Below the pieces are notes generated by a model. It did no database searches, was not told the DNA's origin, and was given only the letters and a program-made list of their open reading frames with translations. The position numbers were made by a program, and so were the translations under genes. Source: Parelaphostrongylus tenuis (Eukaryota > Nematoda > Chromadorea > Rhabditida > Metastrongylidae). Taken from it: a stretch of 64,000 nt of DNA. Location of the stretch: assembly GCA_019055375.1 (NCBI GenBank), contig JAHQIW010006948.1:1-64000 (forward strand), given 5' to 3'. The stretch's first letter is position 1, and every line of letters begins with the position of its first letter. Positions 12,501-27,500 of the stretch are shown here, piece by piece.

Positions 12501-15500
12501 CAGGAATACGAATTTTCCATCAACTTTCGATCATGCACATAAATAAAGAGTTTGACAAGGCGGCACCATATTATCAAAGCTATTTCATTTACTGGCGCAC
12601 TGTACTAGAACAAGTCACTCTACTGGGACGAGAAAAGCATACGTATTGATGTAATAATGTTGAGTCATTGCTTTCTTGTCTTCAAAAACTACTAACGAAG
12701 CGGAGAAGAAGAAGGGACTACTGAGGACTACGGATAAATTGATTGAAGACAGTTTATGAAAAACCACTGGTACTCCCACGAATGAATCAGAATCAGTGCT
12801 TCATGATCGCAGAAATCACCTCGTTAATGAGCCTCGAACGTTCAATGATTATAAAAAGCTGCATGAAGAAGTTTAGTAGAAGACGAAGAGTAGCGTTGGT
12901 TGCTTCCAGAAGGCCATTACCATGTATGATAATTCTGCGAGAGAGAAATGAAAAGAAATTTTTCTGAAGCCCCTCTAACAGTGAAAATGGGCCTCCTATG
13001 GATATGCAAATAGATAATTTCCATTATTGGCCTAAATTGCTATTAGTTCGCTCTAACCATGACAGTAGCTTTCCTTAATGCTGTTTCACTCATATCAAAG
13101 CTCCTCTATAATGATAACAAAGCTTTCACACTTTGGGTGGTGACACCGGTGATGAATTTCTGCTGTATGTTGCGGTAGTGCCCATATCAATAACTTCCAG
13201 TTTTTGTGATGAGAAACTCATGGAATGTGTCGCTTCTTGTCTTTTATACCAACTAATCCCCATATAAATGATTTTTTTATCTATTTGCCATATACCATCT
13301 AATTGTAACTCATTGTAGGTGCTACCATTAATATTTGTTTCTGCATCGTTGATTGGCCCTTTCCTACATGGACGTACGATAACCGCCAAAATGCCGTTCA
13401 CTGTGATCGGCACTTCCGGTAACGACGTCATCTCCAATGGTTTCGCTGTACAAAGAACACAACGTGATTTCAACTACAGTAACCCGGCGTTTACTGCATT
13501 GAATTTCTTGGACAAATCAACTTTTGCCGTCTTATTGAAAACTGTGTATGTACTGACTCTTACATTTTAATTCGTAAATTATTAACCTAAAATTTTAAAG
13601 GAAAAATTTCTTGCAAAAATGTAAGAAATTTTGGACGAACCATGGGAGAAATGCCGGAGCAACTGACCAAGTGGTTATTCACAATGAATCCCTTCACTGG
13701 ATTATTTCCCTCTCTCTGGTTTTCAGCTACGTTCTGAAACAATTTTATCACGTTTCCTGATTCACAATATGGGTAAATTCACAAAAGGGAGCGAGTATGA
13801 CTGCTTGTTGGAGAGTGTGTGCGAGCTTCTTTTATCACGTAACGGATTCCTAGATGCACCGACTATTTTTGTGCAGTAATTTGATTTTTTTTTATCACGA
13901 CCACTTTATTTTAAAAAAGTATTCAAGAACTAAAAAAATGTAGTAGCGGAAACTACCATGACAATTGACCCAGATGGACAGACGATTTCTCTCAAATTGC
14001 AATTACCACTGGAACACGCCAGAGTCGTTCTCCGGCGCATCACTGCCTGCTTTTCATGCAAGTGAAGAAGTGGCTAGCGAAGCCATAAGTATATAGACGG
14101 TGAGGAGACGCATGCTGATAATTTTGGAGGAAGCTAACAGGTATTCCGATTGAAGCGTAGCAGTATTGGAGGGGGGCGTGGCCGAGTGGTTCCGATGTTC
14201 GTCGCGGCTCGCGTGGAGCCGAGCTTTATGCTTAACACTTTCCGGCAGTCAACAAGAACGCCCTATGGAACGCCACAGCTAGGCTATGCTCGAAATTTCA
14301 AGGAGACATGCTCGACCAGTATTCTACATCATTCAAGAAAAAGGCGAAAAACGAATTGAATGCTAGAAGTACTGGGATCCGCGCAGGAAATATTGTGATA
14401 ACGGGTCGTGTAAATAAATAAAGTAAATAGTTCAATGTAGTACTAAAGTATATAATGAATTCCACAATTTTAATATAAATGCTTTAGTCTCATTAAGGCA
14501 AATAGGTGCATTATTGGTTGAAATTTAGTGGAAACTGCTATTGTCTTAGTAGTGCACCTCAAATAGGCTAGACGTTAGCAAAAGAATGAACTTAATTGCC
14601 GAATCAGGACAGCGCAGATGCTCCATTATCCTCAGACGGGTGTCAAACCTACGAGACTAGTTCCCAAGACTACGTGTCACGGTGTGGAGTTAGAGGGCTT
14701 CTCTGCTGAGGAAACAGCCCATACTGCTTCATTGGAGCTGATTATGTTCGTATCTTCTTCGCTGGTGGTTTTACAGAAATCTTCTCAGTGACAAATATTA
14801 ACTTGTGTATTTGTAACTATATTTTCCTTCAGGCTAGCCAGAGATACTATTCTCCGTAAGGACGCCGTCTTAGCTTATTCGGCCCTGAAAAAACGTGTCG
14901 ACAATTATCCTGCTGGCAATAAAGAGGTGCGGTATCAATACTTTCAGTATTTCTGTGTCGTACTTGTTAGATTCGTTCAAGAGATGTCTTGACCTTTCGT
15001 AGTTTTTGGAATCATGCCCTGCTGAATGCGAGTTGGAAAGGGAAATGGTCGATAAAATCGTCAAGAAAAGTCCACAGGTAATTGTCATCTACCCATATAT
15101 GCACTTCAAATAAGGAAAAATTAGTGATGATTACGTCATAAGGTGAAGATGCTTTTAAGCTCTTCATCAGTATAACATTTACTTGATTATTCGGATAACC
15201 TTAATCTTTTATGCGAACGGTATGTGATTTGTCCAAAGAATCAAATCTTTCTAATTGTCCAGCGCCATTGCACAATGGCTAGGTTTCCCTCCCTTCAAGC
15301 TCACCAAAGCTCAGATGAAGCGTAGCATTTCCATTCAAATAGTCAACTAAAGAAAACTTGTGCCGTAACCAGTGTATACGACTCAACCAATATTTCCTTA
15401 TTGTCGCTAGCATTTAATGAGCCCTACGCGGAAAACTCTCATGCTCATCATATTCTTCATGCAAACGGACCCTGCTGGCTGCTTTGTAATGAGACGACAA

Positions 15501-18500
15501 ATGAAACCTTTAGTGGTGCCCCGTCTGTCTTCATACCAACTATGATAGTGCACTTTGAATGAACGTTATGGAAATGAGCATTGTTACTCGGATACCCCAT
15601 TCTCTCGACTTTGGTTGGCTTCAGTGCAGTAGCTGTTTCATTGGTACTTCACTGCTTAGGTAAGGTTTTCTTCATTTTAAGTTCCATGATAGCAGTGCCA
15701 GAGCTTCGATATGTAAAGAAGTCAGTATCTCAATCACCATTCTTCTACAAGATGGCCGTACCTAATATCGTCTTCTGCTGACTCGGTTTCGGGATAGAAA
15801 TATAGAGCTACTTCTGAGCATGGAAAACTATGCTAATGGAATGCCGCGGGTTTCAGTGGAGGTGAATATCCTAGTATAGATCGTATTTCTATATGCTGAA
15901 ACAACAAAATCTTGATCTGAGGAATTAAGTGCGTAGCAGTATTAGTTTTCTCACTACTATCATTTATTGACGGTCCTTAAATCGAGCTATTGAGTGGTGG
16001 TAATCGGACAGCTTAAGTGCATTTTATAACTTTGTAATTATTTGATTGAAACGCCGCAGCCAGGCTGTCCTCGAGATTGCAAGAAGACTCGCTCAACCAG
16101 TTCTTCTATGAAATTCAGGAAGACCAAAAAACGAACTGAATGCTAGAAATACTGGAATCCGTTCACTGACAAAAATTATTTAATTTATTATTCAGATCTT
16201 TCTTGTATACTTTCTTACATTCTTACACTCTATCTAGATGATATTGTTTTTCCGGTTTTATCATTGCAGATTGTGAACGTGTTACAGTAGGTTCCGGCAG
16301 AAAAAGTTTAAAAAAAGCTTATTGATTACAGGTCGCTCTCACATATCCGGAGACTTTTGTGAGCATGAGTAAAGACTCTACGAATCTCAGCCGTGTCCAC
16401 CTTGGATCAACCATCGGAGGTATGGATGGGTTAGCGCAACTCGTCAATATCTGCTATCAGGCGTTTGTATTATTATTCAAAAACAGAGCTTACAGTGTTC
16501 TCTTGTAAGTCAAAAGAATTCGTAATGAAGCCGGCAGAGAGCCAATGGTAATAATCCTATCCTATTTCGCCTCTTTCTACTCTCTCTCTCTTTCTCTCTA
16601 CATCTATGCCTCTTCTAATATTCCGGCTGTTCTTATTATAAAATCGAAATAGCTTTCAATTAACATTAAAACCGTCTACTGCTCAATGCTTTACCTGGGT
16701 ATCCCTTCAAATCAGCTCACGTGCACATCCAAACTTACAGGTGTTGAAACCGATTCTGATGGTGCAATATCTCGCGCTCAAGCTCTGATGCTATCATTCA
16801 AGCTGAGAGACGGAATCACCGATCAACAAATTGCCACTTGGGCTGAGAACTTCGAAGAGCAGGTTGATTTAAAATTGATGAGGATGGATGCAGATGTTTA
16901 TTTATTGCATAACGGAATAAACGTGATAAAAATCATTGATAGAATGGAAAATACTAGCTAATTTCAGAAGTTCTTAGAACACTATAATTCCCTGACACTT
17001 AAACTTTAAATGATTTTATTAAGTTCACTTCTAAGAAGTGATTGAGAGCCAAGGATATTGATTACCATGTAAAGCTTTGAATCTCGGGAGGCAGTAGCGC
17101 CATGCCATCGCTTTCCCACGAGACGCAACTTTCTCTGTACATGCTTGTCTGGCTGCGTGCCTGCGCTCCCACGAAACGCGACGCCGCCATTACAGCACCT
17201 GAGTGAAACTTGACGTCGCGCGGCGAGACAGAAATGTTGCTCATGGTTCTCAAAGGGTTAAACCCGTGTCTCACCTTTCGCGGGAGCGTGAAAACTAGTG
17301 CATTACCGGTGTTCCTGTTCTGCGAACACTCTTTCTATGCAAGCATGTTACCACATATAGTGTGAGGCGGGTTCCACTTCCAGCCAAGATTCGGAGTTTT
17401 GCCATTTCACTTACCGTGCTTGGATTTATAGTCATAACATCATAATACAACTACTAAGGCTGTAAAATAGCGAATTCTTGTAGACTGAATATTCTGACAC
17501 GTTATTTTAAAAGTATGTAATAACTTGAATATGAATTAATACATCACAATCGTAAATCATCAAGTTATATTATTCATGGAAGTAGTTGTTGGAAGAGAGT
17601 GACAGACCAATAAGGCTTGAGAATGAGAAAGGCAAAAGAAGAGAAAAATAACGAGGGAAAGAGTACAAAGCCGTTCCCGTGTTAAATGATTAACTCATAA
17701 AGCATCAGTCGTTTTTGCCATTTTCATTGTTAGAAAATATGAATTGTGGAAAATAGAATTATAACTCTTCCATAACTTCTTCACAAAGACTGCGAAAAAA
17801 ACATGATAGCCTTCGTGTTTATCAAGCGAGAAGTCGGCTTTTAAAAACTTTTGCGTTCAGGTGATAAGTGTACAAAAAATGGCATGAACTTAGTTAACGA
17901 AGACTTAACAGATCAGTTTTGGAAGGCCGTAAGAGCAATAGCAGACTTTCATGATACTCCTAGAGTCATTTGATGACTAATGAATTGCAAATGCTGCAGC
18001 TAACATAGACTTTAAAGTGAACGAACTGTGTGCTCCAGCGTTCGGATTAGGTAATTCGGTCTGAAGTGCTTATCTGAAGCAAGCTCCTACCGCTCTAAAA
18101 CGAACGAAAAATATCTTTATCTTGGACACCTGAGAATTTTGTAGTAAAGTCATATCAGGAATTCAATTGAGAAAACTGAACCAGAATTCAATGGCATTCA
18201 TGAAAGGACGAAGTCCTTAGGCGACTGTCAAATCTACACTCAAATCCGAAGGCTTCTGTGAATGACGGATGCGAGACGACGAATTTAATGGATGTAAAGC
18301 TAGCATCTAAATAATATGTGAAGTCGACCCACGTAAATGAATGAATATGCCACCAGTTTCCATGCAAGATGTCGTATTTCTGATTACAGCATAATTCAGT
18401 GCGGTGAGAGATTTGAAACCGTTGTAGGTGAACGTGACGTCGGCACCGAACGTGTCGTTGTCATACTGGTCACCGTCGTCGTTCTCGTCGTGGGTGGTGC

Positions 18501-21500
18501 GCACTATTCGGAAGACCTATCGTTGGCTGGGAGTTTCGGCAGCAATTCTTGCTCTCTTCTGCTTTTTGGCGACTTTCGCCGCCAATGCCTATCAGGTAGT
18601 CTTCTAAATTTTTTTAAGCTGCTCTATCAATAGCTTACTTGCCAACAAATTCAAGAAAACATCGGCCATTGCTTCATTTATTTTGCATAAGAGAAAAATC
18701 TAGTAGCGAAAATCTTTGAGCCATGTAGAAAGAACGGTGAACGCTATCATAAAAGTTCATATAAAAGATTTTATCTCTCGCTCCCATCTTTTATTGCTTC
18801 TACAGTTGCCATCGTAACGTCTGTCATTCTGCATTTATCGATCATCACTCATTTCTTCGTTTTCATCTCCGTACTACTGTTCCATTTCAAATAATAAAAG
18901 TAGTAAAATGCTCCATGTCTGCAAACATACTTAAAGATAGAGCGTTTGACTATGAGAAGTCTGTTGCTATCACTGGGCATTTGACTTATTCCAAGCATAG
19001 TATTGACTTATTCCAAACATAGTAGAGAAGAGCTAGTGCCTTTCTAGACTATACAATGTACAATACATTGTTGGAGATCAACGATATACCAGCTCAGTGG
19101 TTATATTCTTCTCGGTAACTTCGCTGGAGGAATAGAACGCGCGGATACATTGTGCACTGTCAGGCACTCAAGCCACTACATCGCATTCCTGTATCGGATC
19201 GAAAAATACGTAGTTTAATGACAACAAAGAAAGATAGCCTTTGTTTTTGCGATACTAAGAAGAAATAGGACGACGATTGTTGGAATCTTTTCTCAACAAT
19301 AACGATCCAAATTCAAATCGGTTATAAACATATGGAAGAAAAGCATGATATCTTCCTTTATGCTCATGAATTAATGAATAATGATCATTGCAATGCTAAA
19401 ATAGATGTCTTCTGATTGTTTCGTCTCTTAATGGATCACAGGGTCCAGCACACCTTCCATGTCGCTGAGACTTCATTAGTTGAATGATGCTTTCCTCAGA
19501 AGTCAAAAAGCCTACTCCACAAGATTTGAAGGTCGTTTTCACAGCCATAGAATAACGTTTGCGTAATGAGTGGACGATTACGGTGTTTTTGAATGCTCAA
19601 AATTTCTAGTATTTTTACTGCATTTCGCAGTGTTCTGATGTTTCGTATATGCCTAAGAGAATTGGGTGAAGAGCAAAAACACGGCCTTACGCGGGAATCG
19701 GACCCGTGTTTCGTCCATACCTAGGACGCGTACTCTGCCACGCTGGTGTAGTGGTAGAGCCACGCGTCCGCGGTATGGATGAAACGCGGACTCAATTCCC
19801 ATTTCAGGCCGTATTTTTGCTCACCACTTAATTCTCTTAGGAGTTTTTGAATGTTTTATTCTTAAGGACAGCAATCAATTAGTTTACTTCTAGCCGGAAC
19901 AGTCGATGTTGTTTGTAAGTGCTGATTTTATTAGCAACTTGTACATGAGGTCAACAACCATCGTGGGGACAATAAAGTAACGATACTGGAATTAATTATC
20001 AAGACTCGCCTTGACTTTAAGCAGATTTGTTCCCAAAATAAGCATACAGTCCTTGATTCAAGCCCTAGGTTAACAATTCGCTTCGTCGCTCTAGTATCGG
20101 TGAACTGGCTATTAAAGTAGTCCGCCAAATTAGTTAGCCCTTTCGGAATAGAATGTATCCATTTGGATACAAGATTTTCTGGAGATCCCTCTCACTTTTC
20201 TATACCTTTAGTAGTTGTTCGACGGATCAAATCTCGGCGATTTCAAAAATATTTTTTGTTTATAGAAATTTTTCTCATTGCGTCGCAATAACGAAAATAA
20301 TATCATGTTTCACGTTTAGAGATTTGTTTGCTCGGCTGGGATCTGTGGATGGCTCCTCGCTGAATTATTGGTGAACATTCGATAGCTCAAATTTTGATAA
20401 TTTCAATGATAAAATTGGTTATGAAAAGACTTCCACAGAGACGCTTTAAAACAGAAGGAATATCACGTTTCGCACTCGAAGTAGTTAGCTCGTCCTAAAC
20501 TTCATAACCGATATACTTAGCAATTTGAAACAAAAAAAGCTTTTTTCTATAGAACGATAGAACAAAGTCTCTTCTACAATTCTAGTACGATAACCAAAGA
20601 TTTTCTTTGAGACGGATAAAAATTTCTAAATAAGTAACAAAGTCGCCATCTCTTGAATAACGCGCCCTTGGGAGGACATTGTTGAAATCACTGCACACAG
20701 ATTCAGCAGAGGGGCGTGCGATTTGTCATCATTTACTTGAAAAGGTTTTTTCTACTTCGAAGAAATTTTTAGGTTCAATGCACTAGAAAAGTAGAAAAGA
20801 TTTTATTCTACCGTTCTGTAGGTAGTTTTTTGTTCCACGTTTCCAAATAACTCGCTATGATATCCAAGCGATGGGCTAATTATTCCGAGTGCGAAACGTA
20901 ATTTCCTTTTTGTCCTACAGTGCCTGTGTAAACTTTTTCAAAACTAATTTTAACATCACAATCGTCGAGATTCGCACTATTGGATGACTACAAGCTATCC
21001 AACAAAAGTCCACAGAGAGTGCACACCCGAGCAAACAAATAATCAAGTGTAAATATACTATTGCTTTCGCTACTACAACGTCACATAGAAAGCTTTTTAT
21101 TAATTAAATACATTACTGAAATCACCAAAATTTGAGCAAGCTTTTCCTAGCAGGAAAAGCCACTGGGAGATTGTGTATTCAGATGGATACATTCCGTCGC
21201 GAAGGGGTTTAAATAATGGTAGTAATCAAATGCATTGTTTGACTATCAAAAGTTTTGCATAGACTAGAGAAGCATTCAGTCAGCTTCGCGTTGCTACGAA
21301 TGGAGTCGGATGCATGGTAAATCTCTCATTTGGTCAGAGACAATTGTTCGGCACATTGTCCTTTTTTGTAGTAAACTATGGAAGACTGTAGCGTTTTCAC
21401 GTTTGGCTGATCACTGAAATTATTGTTCATTGATCTCGATTCTCGAACAAATGCTTCTTTGTCAGTATAGGGTTGATATGTTAATCCACATAGTAGAACT

Positions 21501-24500
21501 GTTTTTTTTTTAGTCAAAGCCACTTGTCGGTGTGCAGATCGCGTTCACGTTGATGATGTCGTGCGCTGGCGGTCTGTTCGTACAGGTGGCAGTTTCTGCT
21601 AAGTTCGACCCACTTATCTGGCCAGTATTCTTCAATATAGCAGGTAGATTATCAAATTTATTTCTACTGAATAAATCTTGGGACTTCTAAGCAGATCCCA
21701 AATATCATCAGTTAACGCATAATTGCTTTTACAACTTTTTCCTGTCAGGTTTTATTGAATGGTGAATCGAACACAAAGATCGCGTTAGTAAAGTGGAGAG
21801 TACTGGAAAATTTCTGTGTTACTCGTCGTCACAAAGAATGTTAGAGATTTGAGAACAACTTCCACTTTACTGGTAGTTGTCATGCTGGTTGGAAAACTTA
21901 TTTTCAAGTGGATTTGAAAGAAAAGCGTGCTAGGACGCTATGTTGTTACATAATCACAAGATGTTCTAACCTGCCGTGGGAGTGGGAATAGGTTTGCTCA
22001 TTCTCGGGTCCCCTTCCGCAGGGGCTGCTATTTATTAAACTGTGACAAATAGACTGATAGAAAGATTGGAAAAATTGCAGTGATAGTTTCTTATTTTTTC
22101 ACGACACTTCATGATTTGAGATGTAAGCACAAGGTTGCTGACATAGAAAAAAACTTGGAATCTGTTGGTTGTGCAGTGGACTCTAACTTTGATCATCCTT
22201 TCTTTGGACTCGCATGTTCGCAATACTCCATCAAAGCCCTCGCTCAACATATTTCTCAGCTGCGTGGTCATTCTCCTGGTTGATCCTCTAGTCAAAATAT
22301 CAGGTGAGATCCACTTCTTCAGGATGGGCGAGCGGAAGGACCAATTTTCCTATACTGCTATTTGAGTTCAATTATTTAGAAAAATGATCAAATTTGAGTG
22401 GGAAAATACACCTGAGAACCTTATGGATTCAGTGGGTTATGATCCTGTTGCGCAGGGCAAATAATGAGTATTACTTGATGAGGATAAGCCGAAACCACTT
22501 CCCATGGCTCCTAGTCACTTGTTAACAGCGTTGTTTGTTTTGTCCTGATTAATGCGCAGGATCCTTTTAACATATACGCAGTCCGCATGGATATGAATAG
22601 GTGTATGCGGACAGAAAGGTCAGTCTGGTGTAGCAGCAACGAGCGGTTCGTCCCCAGAGTTCATTACGTCTCAGGGCAAGTAGATAACCTTTTTTGATCA
22701 GCGTTCAAGCGTTTAACCTTCACCCGATAACGGGTAATAAGGCGTCGAGGTTAACTGGCTTCGGCTCCGTTCTCTAAATGGAATCACTGGAGGTCGTCAC
22801 AAATGGAGTGATTTGATGTTACCTTGTTATGAACAATTTAGTTGATCATTTTTATTTTTTCGTATGTATTTCTAAGAAACGGCCCAATTTGGCTTTTGGA
22901 GAACCCGGCAGTAAGCTTTTTTCGTTCCATCAAACAAAATCTGCGTAAAGTGGAAATTCATACACTTCAGCTTTGTTTCAGCTTTTTTCTTGAGAAAAAG
23001 TAGAGCTTATAATCGGGTAATTTAATTTTTGCATGAACTTCATGATAGCGTTTTTCATAAGTGATTTACGAAATTCCTTCTAAAATATGCGTGGATATGT
23101 CGACTTTTAGAAGTGTGACAACATTCAACGTGTCATTTTTGGGTACTTTTCCCCTATCGCACTCATATCCAAGAAAACGATTTTCACTTATTTTTAATGC
23201 TCTAGTAGTCATTTGATATCTTAAATCTCGAGAACTTGAGTGGTGTGCATGCTTTCTCAGATGGTCTTCTTTTGAGCTCTAACAGGAGAAATAAAATTTT
23301 ATTTCACGCTCAGGTATCTTCGCTGGATAAAGCTTCTCCATTCAGGCTCCTGTTAGCACGTTGACAATGACGCTGAAAGCCTGCGCGGCACGCGGCGCCG
23401 TCAGGCGGCGAGTGCGGCGGCTACAATGACGTTGTGGTAGTTTTCTGATGAAATGTGGATTTTTATCGTCATTAAAGGGAATTTTGTCGCCAGTAAATGG
23501 TGTATATAAGACGAAAGAAACGAAGTTCCATAACAGCTGGAGGAAATGTATTCCCTTTCACAATAATGTGCTTCTTCCGCTGAAACATAGATGATTTTTC
23601 TATACATGGGCACTCTCTTAATTATGAAACTCTTAATAGAAGTTTCTTCTGCTATATTACATCTTATAATCACAATAATATACCCTCAGTACCTCAAATT
23701 ACCAAACAAATTCCCGTATTTCAATTGCAAGGTATGATAATAAAGACTACCGCCGCGCCGCACCGCCGCGCACACAGCGTGCGGTCTGAGCTAATAACAG
23801 CTCAGATCGTTGTCAACGTGTTAGTCACTCGATAACGCAAAATCTTGGAATTTCAGAAATGCGTTTGATTTTTGAGAACGGCTTCTGAATGTGCTGCAGC
23901 TACCAAATAGAAAAATGGGTTTCGCACTCGGCGCGCATTCTTTACTGCTATATGTGGGTGAACTTTCGCGACACACTGCGCTATATGCAAAATAATGGTT
24001 ACTTGCAAAACCCAGTCTTCTTTTAGCCACTATAGCGCACTAAGATTTTTTCAAAAACTTAATTCAACTCTGGAATAGTTGAGATATGAGCTATCAAATG
24101 ATTACTGCAAGTCTGAGATGAAAGATTTGTTCAACCGAAAATGATTAAGTGTGAAATGATATTTCATTTTTACTGTTACAGTGTAACACAAAAGTCATTT
24201 AAAAAATAAAATATACCGTACAAATTCTCGAGATTTGACCCAAAATGTCTAGAGAGTCGAAAAATACGTATTTTTGAATAGGAGTGCGTATAGGGGAAAA
24301 GTACTCGTTTTTGTAGAACATGTTCGCACTGGGTACCGTATTTATGGTGGCGCGCTATCGTAACATGCGTCACCGCGTTAATCAAGAGAACTTACGCGTT
24401 CTGCAGCTATGTTAGTTTCAGGAATTGGTTTACTATGGCTATTCTGTATGCATCAATCATGGAGTCGCTATTCGTCAGCAGCCGTTCATCCCACGGAAAA

Positions 24501-27500
24501 ACTCGCTTTCATTCTGTCACACGATGGTCCAGGAATCACAGTCGCTGCCATCGTCATTGTTGCCACCACTTGTGAGCGTGAACTTCTTGGTTTTATTTTT
24601 AGAGAAAATCTCTCTTGATTTTATTTTTCCTTTCTTGATTGATGTACTTTCATTTTGATCCATTTTGTTTTGTGTTATGTTCATACTCGTATGCACAAGC
24701 ATTTATTTAGTTCTAACGTATAGATGAAGCGTCAAACTTTCAGGAGAAGAGAATTTTAAGGAATTCGCAGTTGCAAAAAGTAGTCTTGTTAATATTATTA
24801 TAACGAGAATTTCATTCACGTGCTTCTGCGGGTTTTTCAACAACTTTCTCTCAGCTTACCCAATCCTATCCAACGATGCAACAACTAACCTTCTTTGTTC
24901 ACAAAGAAAATGCGTTCCATAAAGTGGAAATTTCACGTGTTGCCACAGTACCACTGTGTCAAAATTATGATACAGCAGTCTTTGCAATCATAGAAACTAG
25001 CCTGTTGTGATTATTCACGAAATTTCATCTTGCTTATCCCTTCTGTAGTAGGGATCTTCCTCGTTAGTGATTTTTCTCTTCCTCGAAAGTTTTATTGATA
25101 TACACGCAGTTTCATTTGTTGCAAACCTTTGAGCAATAATTTCATGATTTTAGAATAAGTACCACTGTGTCAAAATGATTGGCGAAGCATACTCGAGTAA
25201 TTCGCGAAGCGCAGAAAAATAGGGGCACTGCACGAGATCAAGTTGTGGGTCGTGCAAGGATAGCCTAGTATATGCCGTGCACAGACAGAATCTATCATAG
25301 CCACTTTCTAATAAACATAATTATCAGTAGAATATTTGGACATTACATAGTCATAGAGGAGATTTTCCGTCATAGAGGAATCGATTTCATTCTGAAATTT
25401 GGGTAATCACTGTTGTTTTTTGAAAATTGTAAGCGAGGGACCGGGATTCGACCAAAAATGACAAGTAGGGATAGTTTTCTCATCTGGTGCATGGATTTGT
25501 TCTATGAAAACTGAATGTAACAGTGTCTCTGGCTGAGATTGAAAGTTATTATGAGCCTTCTCCAGCTTCTTAAAGAATAACATTTGACTCCAGAATATTG
25601 TGAATCCCAAGACTGCCTATCTATTAACCTCGGCATAGTTTGAATAAATAAATATTCTCTTCTGTTTAGCCTCTCCGAGGTGATAATGATATTATTTATT
25701 GAATATTAGCGAAGCATACAACATTACAGTCAGTAATGCATTTAGTCAGTAGTGCATTATTGACTGTATTGTTGTATGCTTCGCTAATATCCAATAAATA
25801 ATATCGATAACACCTCGGAGCGGCTAAACAGAAGAAAATATTCATAACTTGTGAATATCTCTCTTTGCTGTGCTGTGGTCAAACTGCATATCTCTCAATA
25901 TACGAGAATTCTATATTCATTTAGCACTTATGGCTTTTTGTTCAGTATATGCTAATTATGATAAAGTTAGAAAGGCGCGGGAAGCTTCACGTCAGAGAAA
26001 TTCTCACTTTTCGTGACATCATTTTTCAAAGAGAATCAATTTGCTGTTTTCTATAGAATTAGATTCTCTATTGGCTTGTTCTCACGTCACATAGATTACA
26101 TAGATCTCTTCTTTCGTTTATTTTGCTTTCATAAAACTGCCATGTATGAGAGTAGATTATATTATTATGCACAATAGAAAGCAACTTGAAGACTGACGTT
26201 TTATCCATTTACCGACGTTTCAATTCTGAGCAAACGTAGTGTTCCTTGGTGTCACGAGATACACATGCTAAAGCGCTCTCATGTCTTTAACATAGAGAGT
26301 AATTTTCAATAGATCTATGAGGTCTGCTATCCTGCGATTACGACTCTTTAGGATGTCCCCACTTCTCCCGTCTACTCATTGTAAAGTCTAATGTTATTTT
26401 TATCATGCTCTACAACCTTCGCTTAAATGCTTCCCATTGTGCACTAAAAATCAGAGTAGAAAACCTTTATGTAATTGATACGCTAACAGAGATCGTCGTC
26501 GATTGGTATGAAGAGGGTACTTGAGAACCAGAAGTGACTTTAAAAAGCTAACATTGCTAGGGAGTAATTAGTTAGCATTCATAAGTAGAAGAGTTGTGAT
26601 GCTCATAACAATGACTAGGTAGTACAAAAGCAACGTCAAGAACTGCACATGCAGATCAAGAGTTCAGTTATCAGTTCTCTTAAATGTGAAGAGCGAGTAG
26701 GAGAGGAACGACATAGTCCCATGAGTCAGAGTTGATCATTCCAGATCACATAGCACAAGGTTGATAATCGGCTAGCGTCTCGGCGTTTTCATTTTCTTTA
26801 GGGCCGAGTCGATAGCAAATAGGCCGATCTCGCAAAATTCTAGAAGAATATTTATAATTTTTGTGTGCAATCAACTTGAACCATGGGCTCTAAAGAAGAC
26901 GAAACTACTGAACTTGTTTTTTATCAACTTCGTGTTACAGATTCTATCAACAAGCAAATTAGTCATTATTGTTGCCGAGGTCTAGCAAAAGTTGGTTTCT
27001 AAAGATAGATGGTTATTCCAAAACACCGTTCTAAGTGAATAGGTGTTGCCGTAGGATGTGATCGTATCCACGACACAACAGTTATAAAGCTTATTCCAAA
27101 CACCGCGATAAAACGATAACAACCTGTTTTTGAAGGACGCTTCTTAGTGTACCTTGAGATTAGTTTTTCTAGTTTCCTAAGTAATTTTTCTATCTCGGAA
27201 CTGTTTGGCTTCATGCAGCCATAGGTAGCCGTTCTTTTCATGTGCTAACAGAAAAACTTGTCGACTCCACTTTCTGAATTATGGAAGGTATCACCTATAT
27301 CCTTACTATCCAAACTGCACTGCCCTTTGCTTGTTCGAAGCTCAAAATGACACGTTAGCGTTGCTAGTTTATCATCCAAGCGTTTGCAAGGAAAGCGGAA
27401 GTTTTTTCATTCATTAGTTTGTAGAGGAAATTGCTAACGACAGAAACTGCCTTACTTGAAAGATCAAAAGTGCTGCTTTTATTTGGCTTCCAGGATTATT

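Larger units (their letters stand above)
18596..21513 (+). other. Intron 10
   Basis: Contains the palindromic tRNA-core element 19652-19841, AT-rich repeat sequence related to 35018-36045 (about 20160-20480), and the uninterrupted copy (20940-21215) of the repeat that at 8.4-9.4 kb carries the MITE. No exon seen. Confidence 0.5.
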
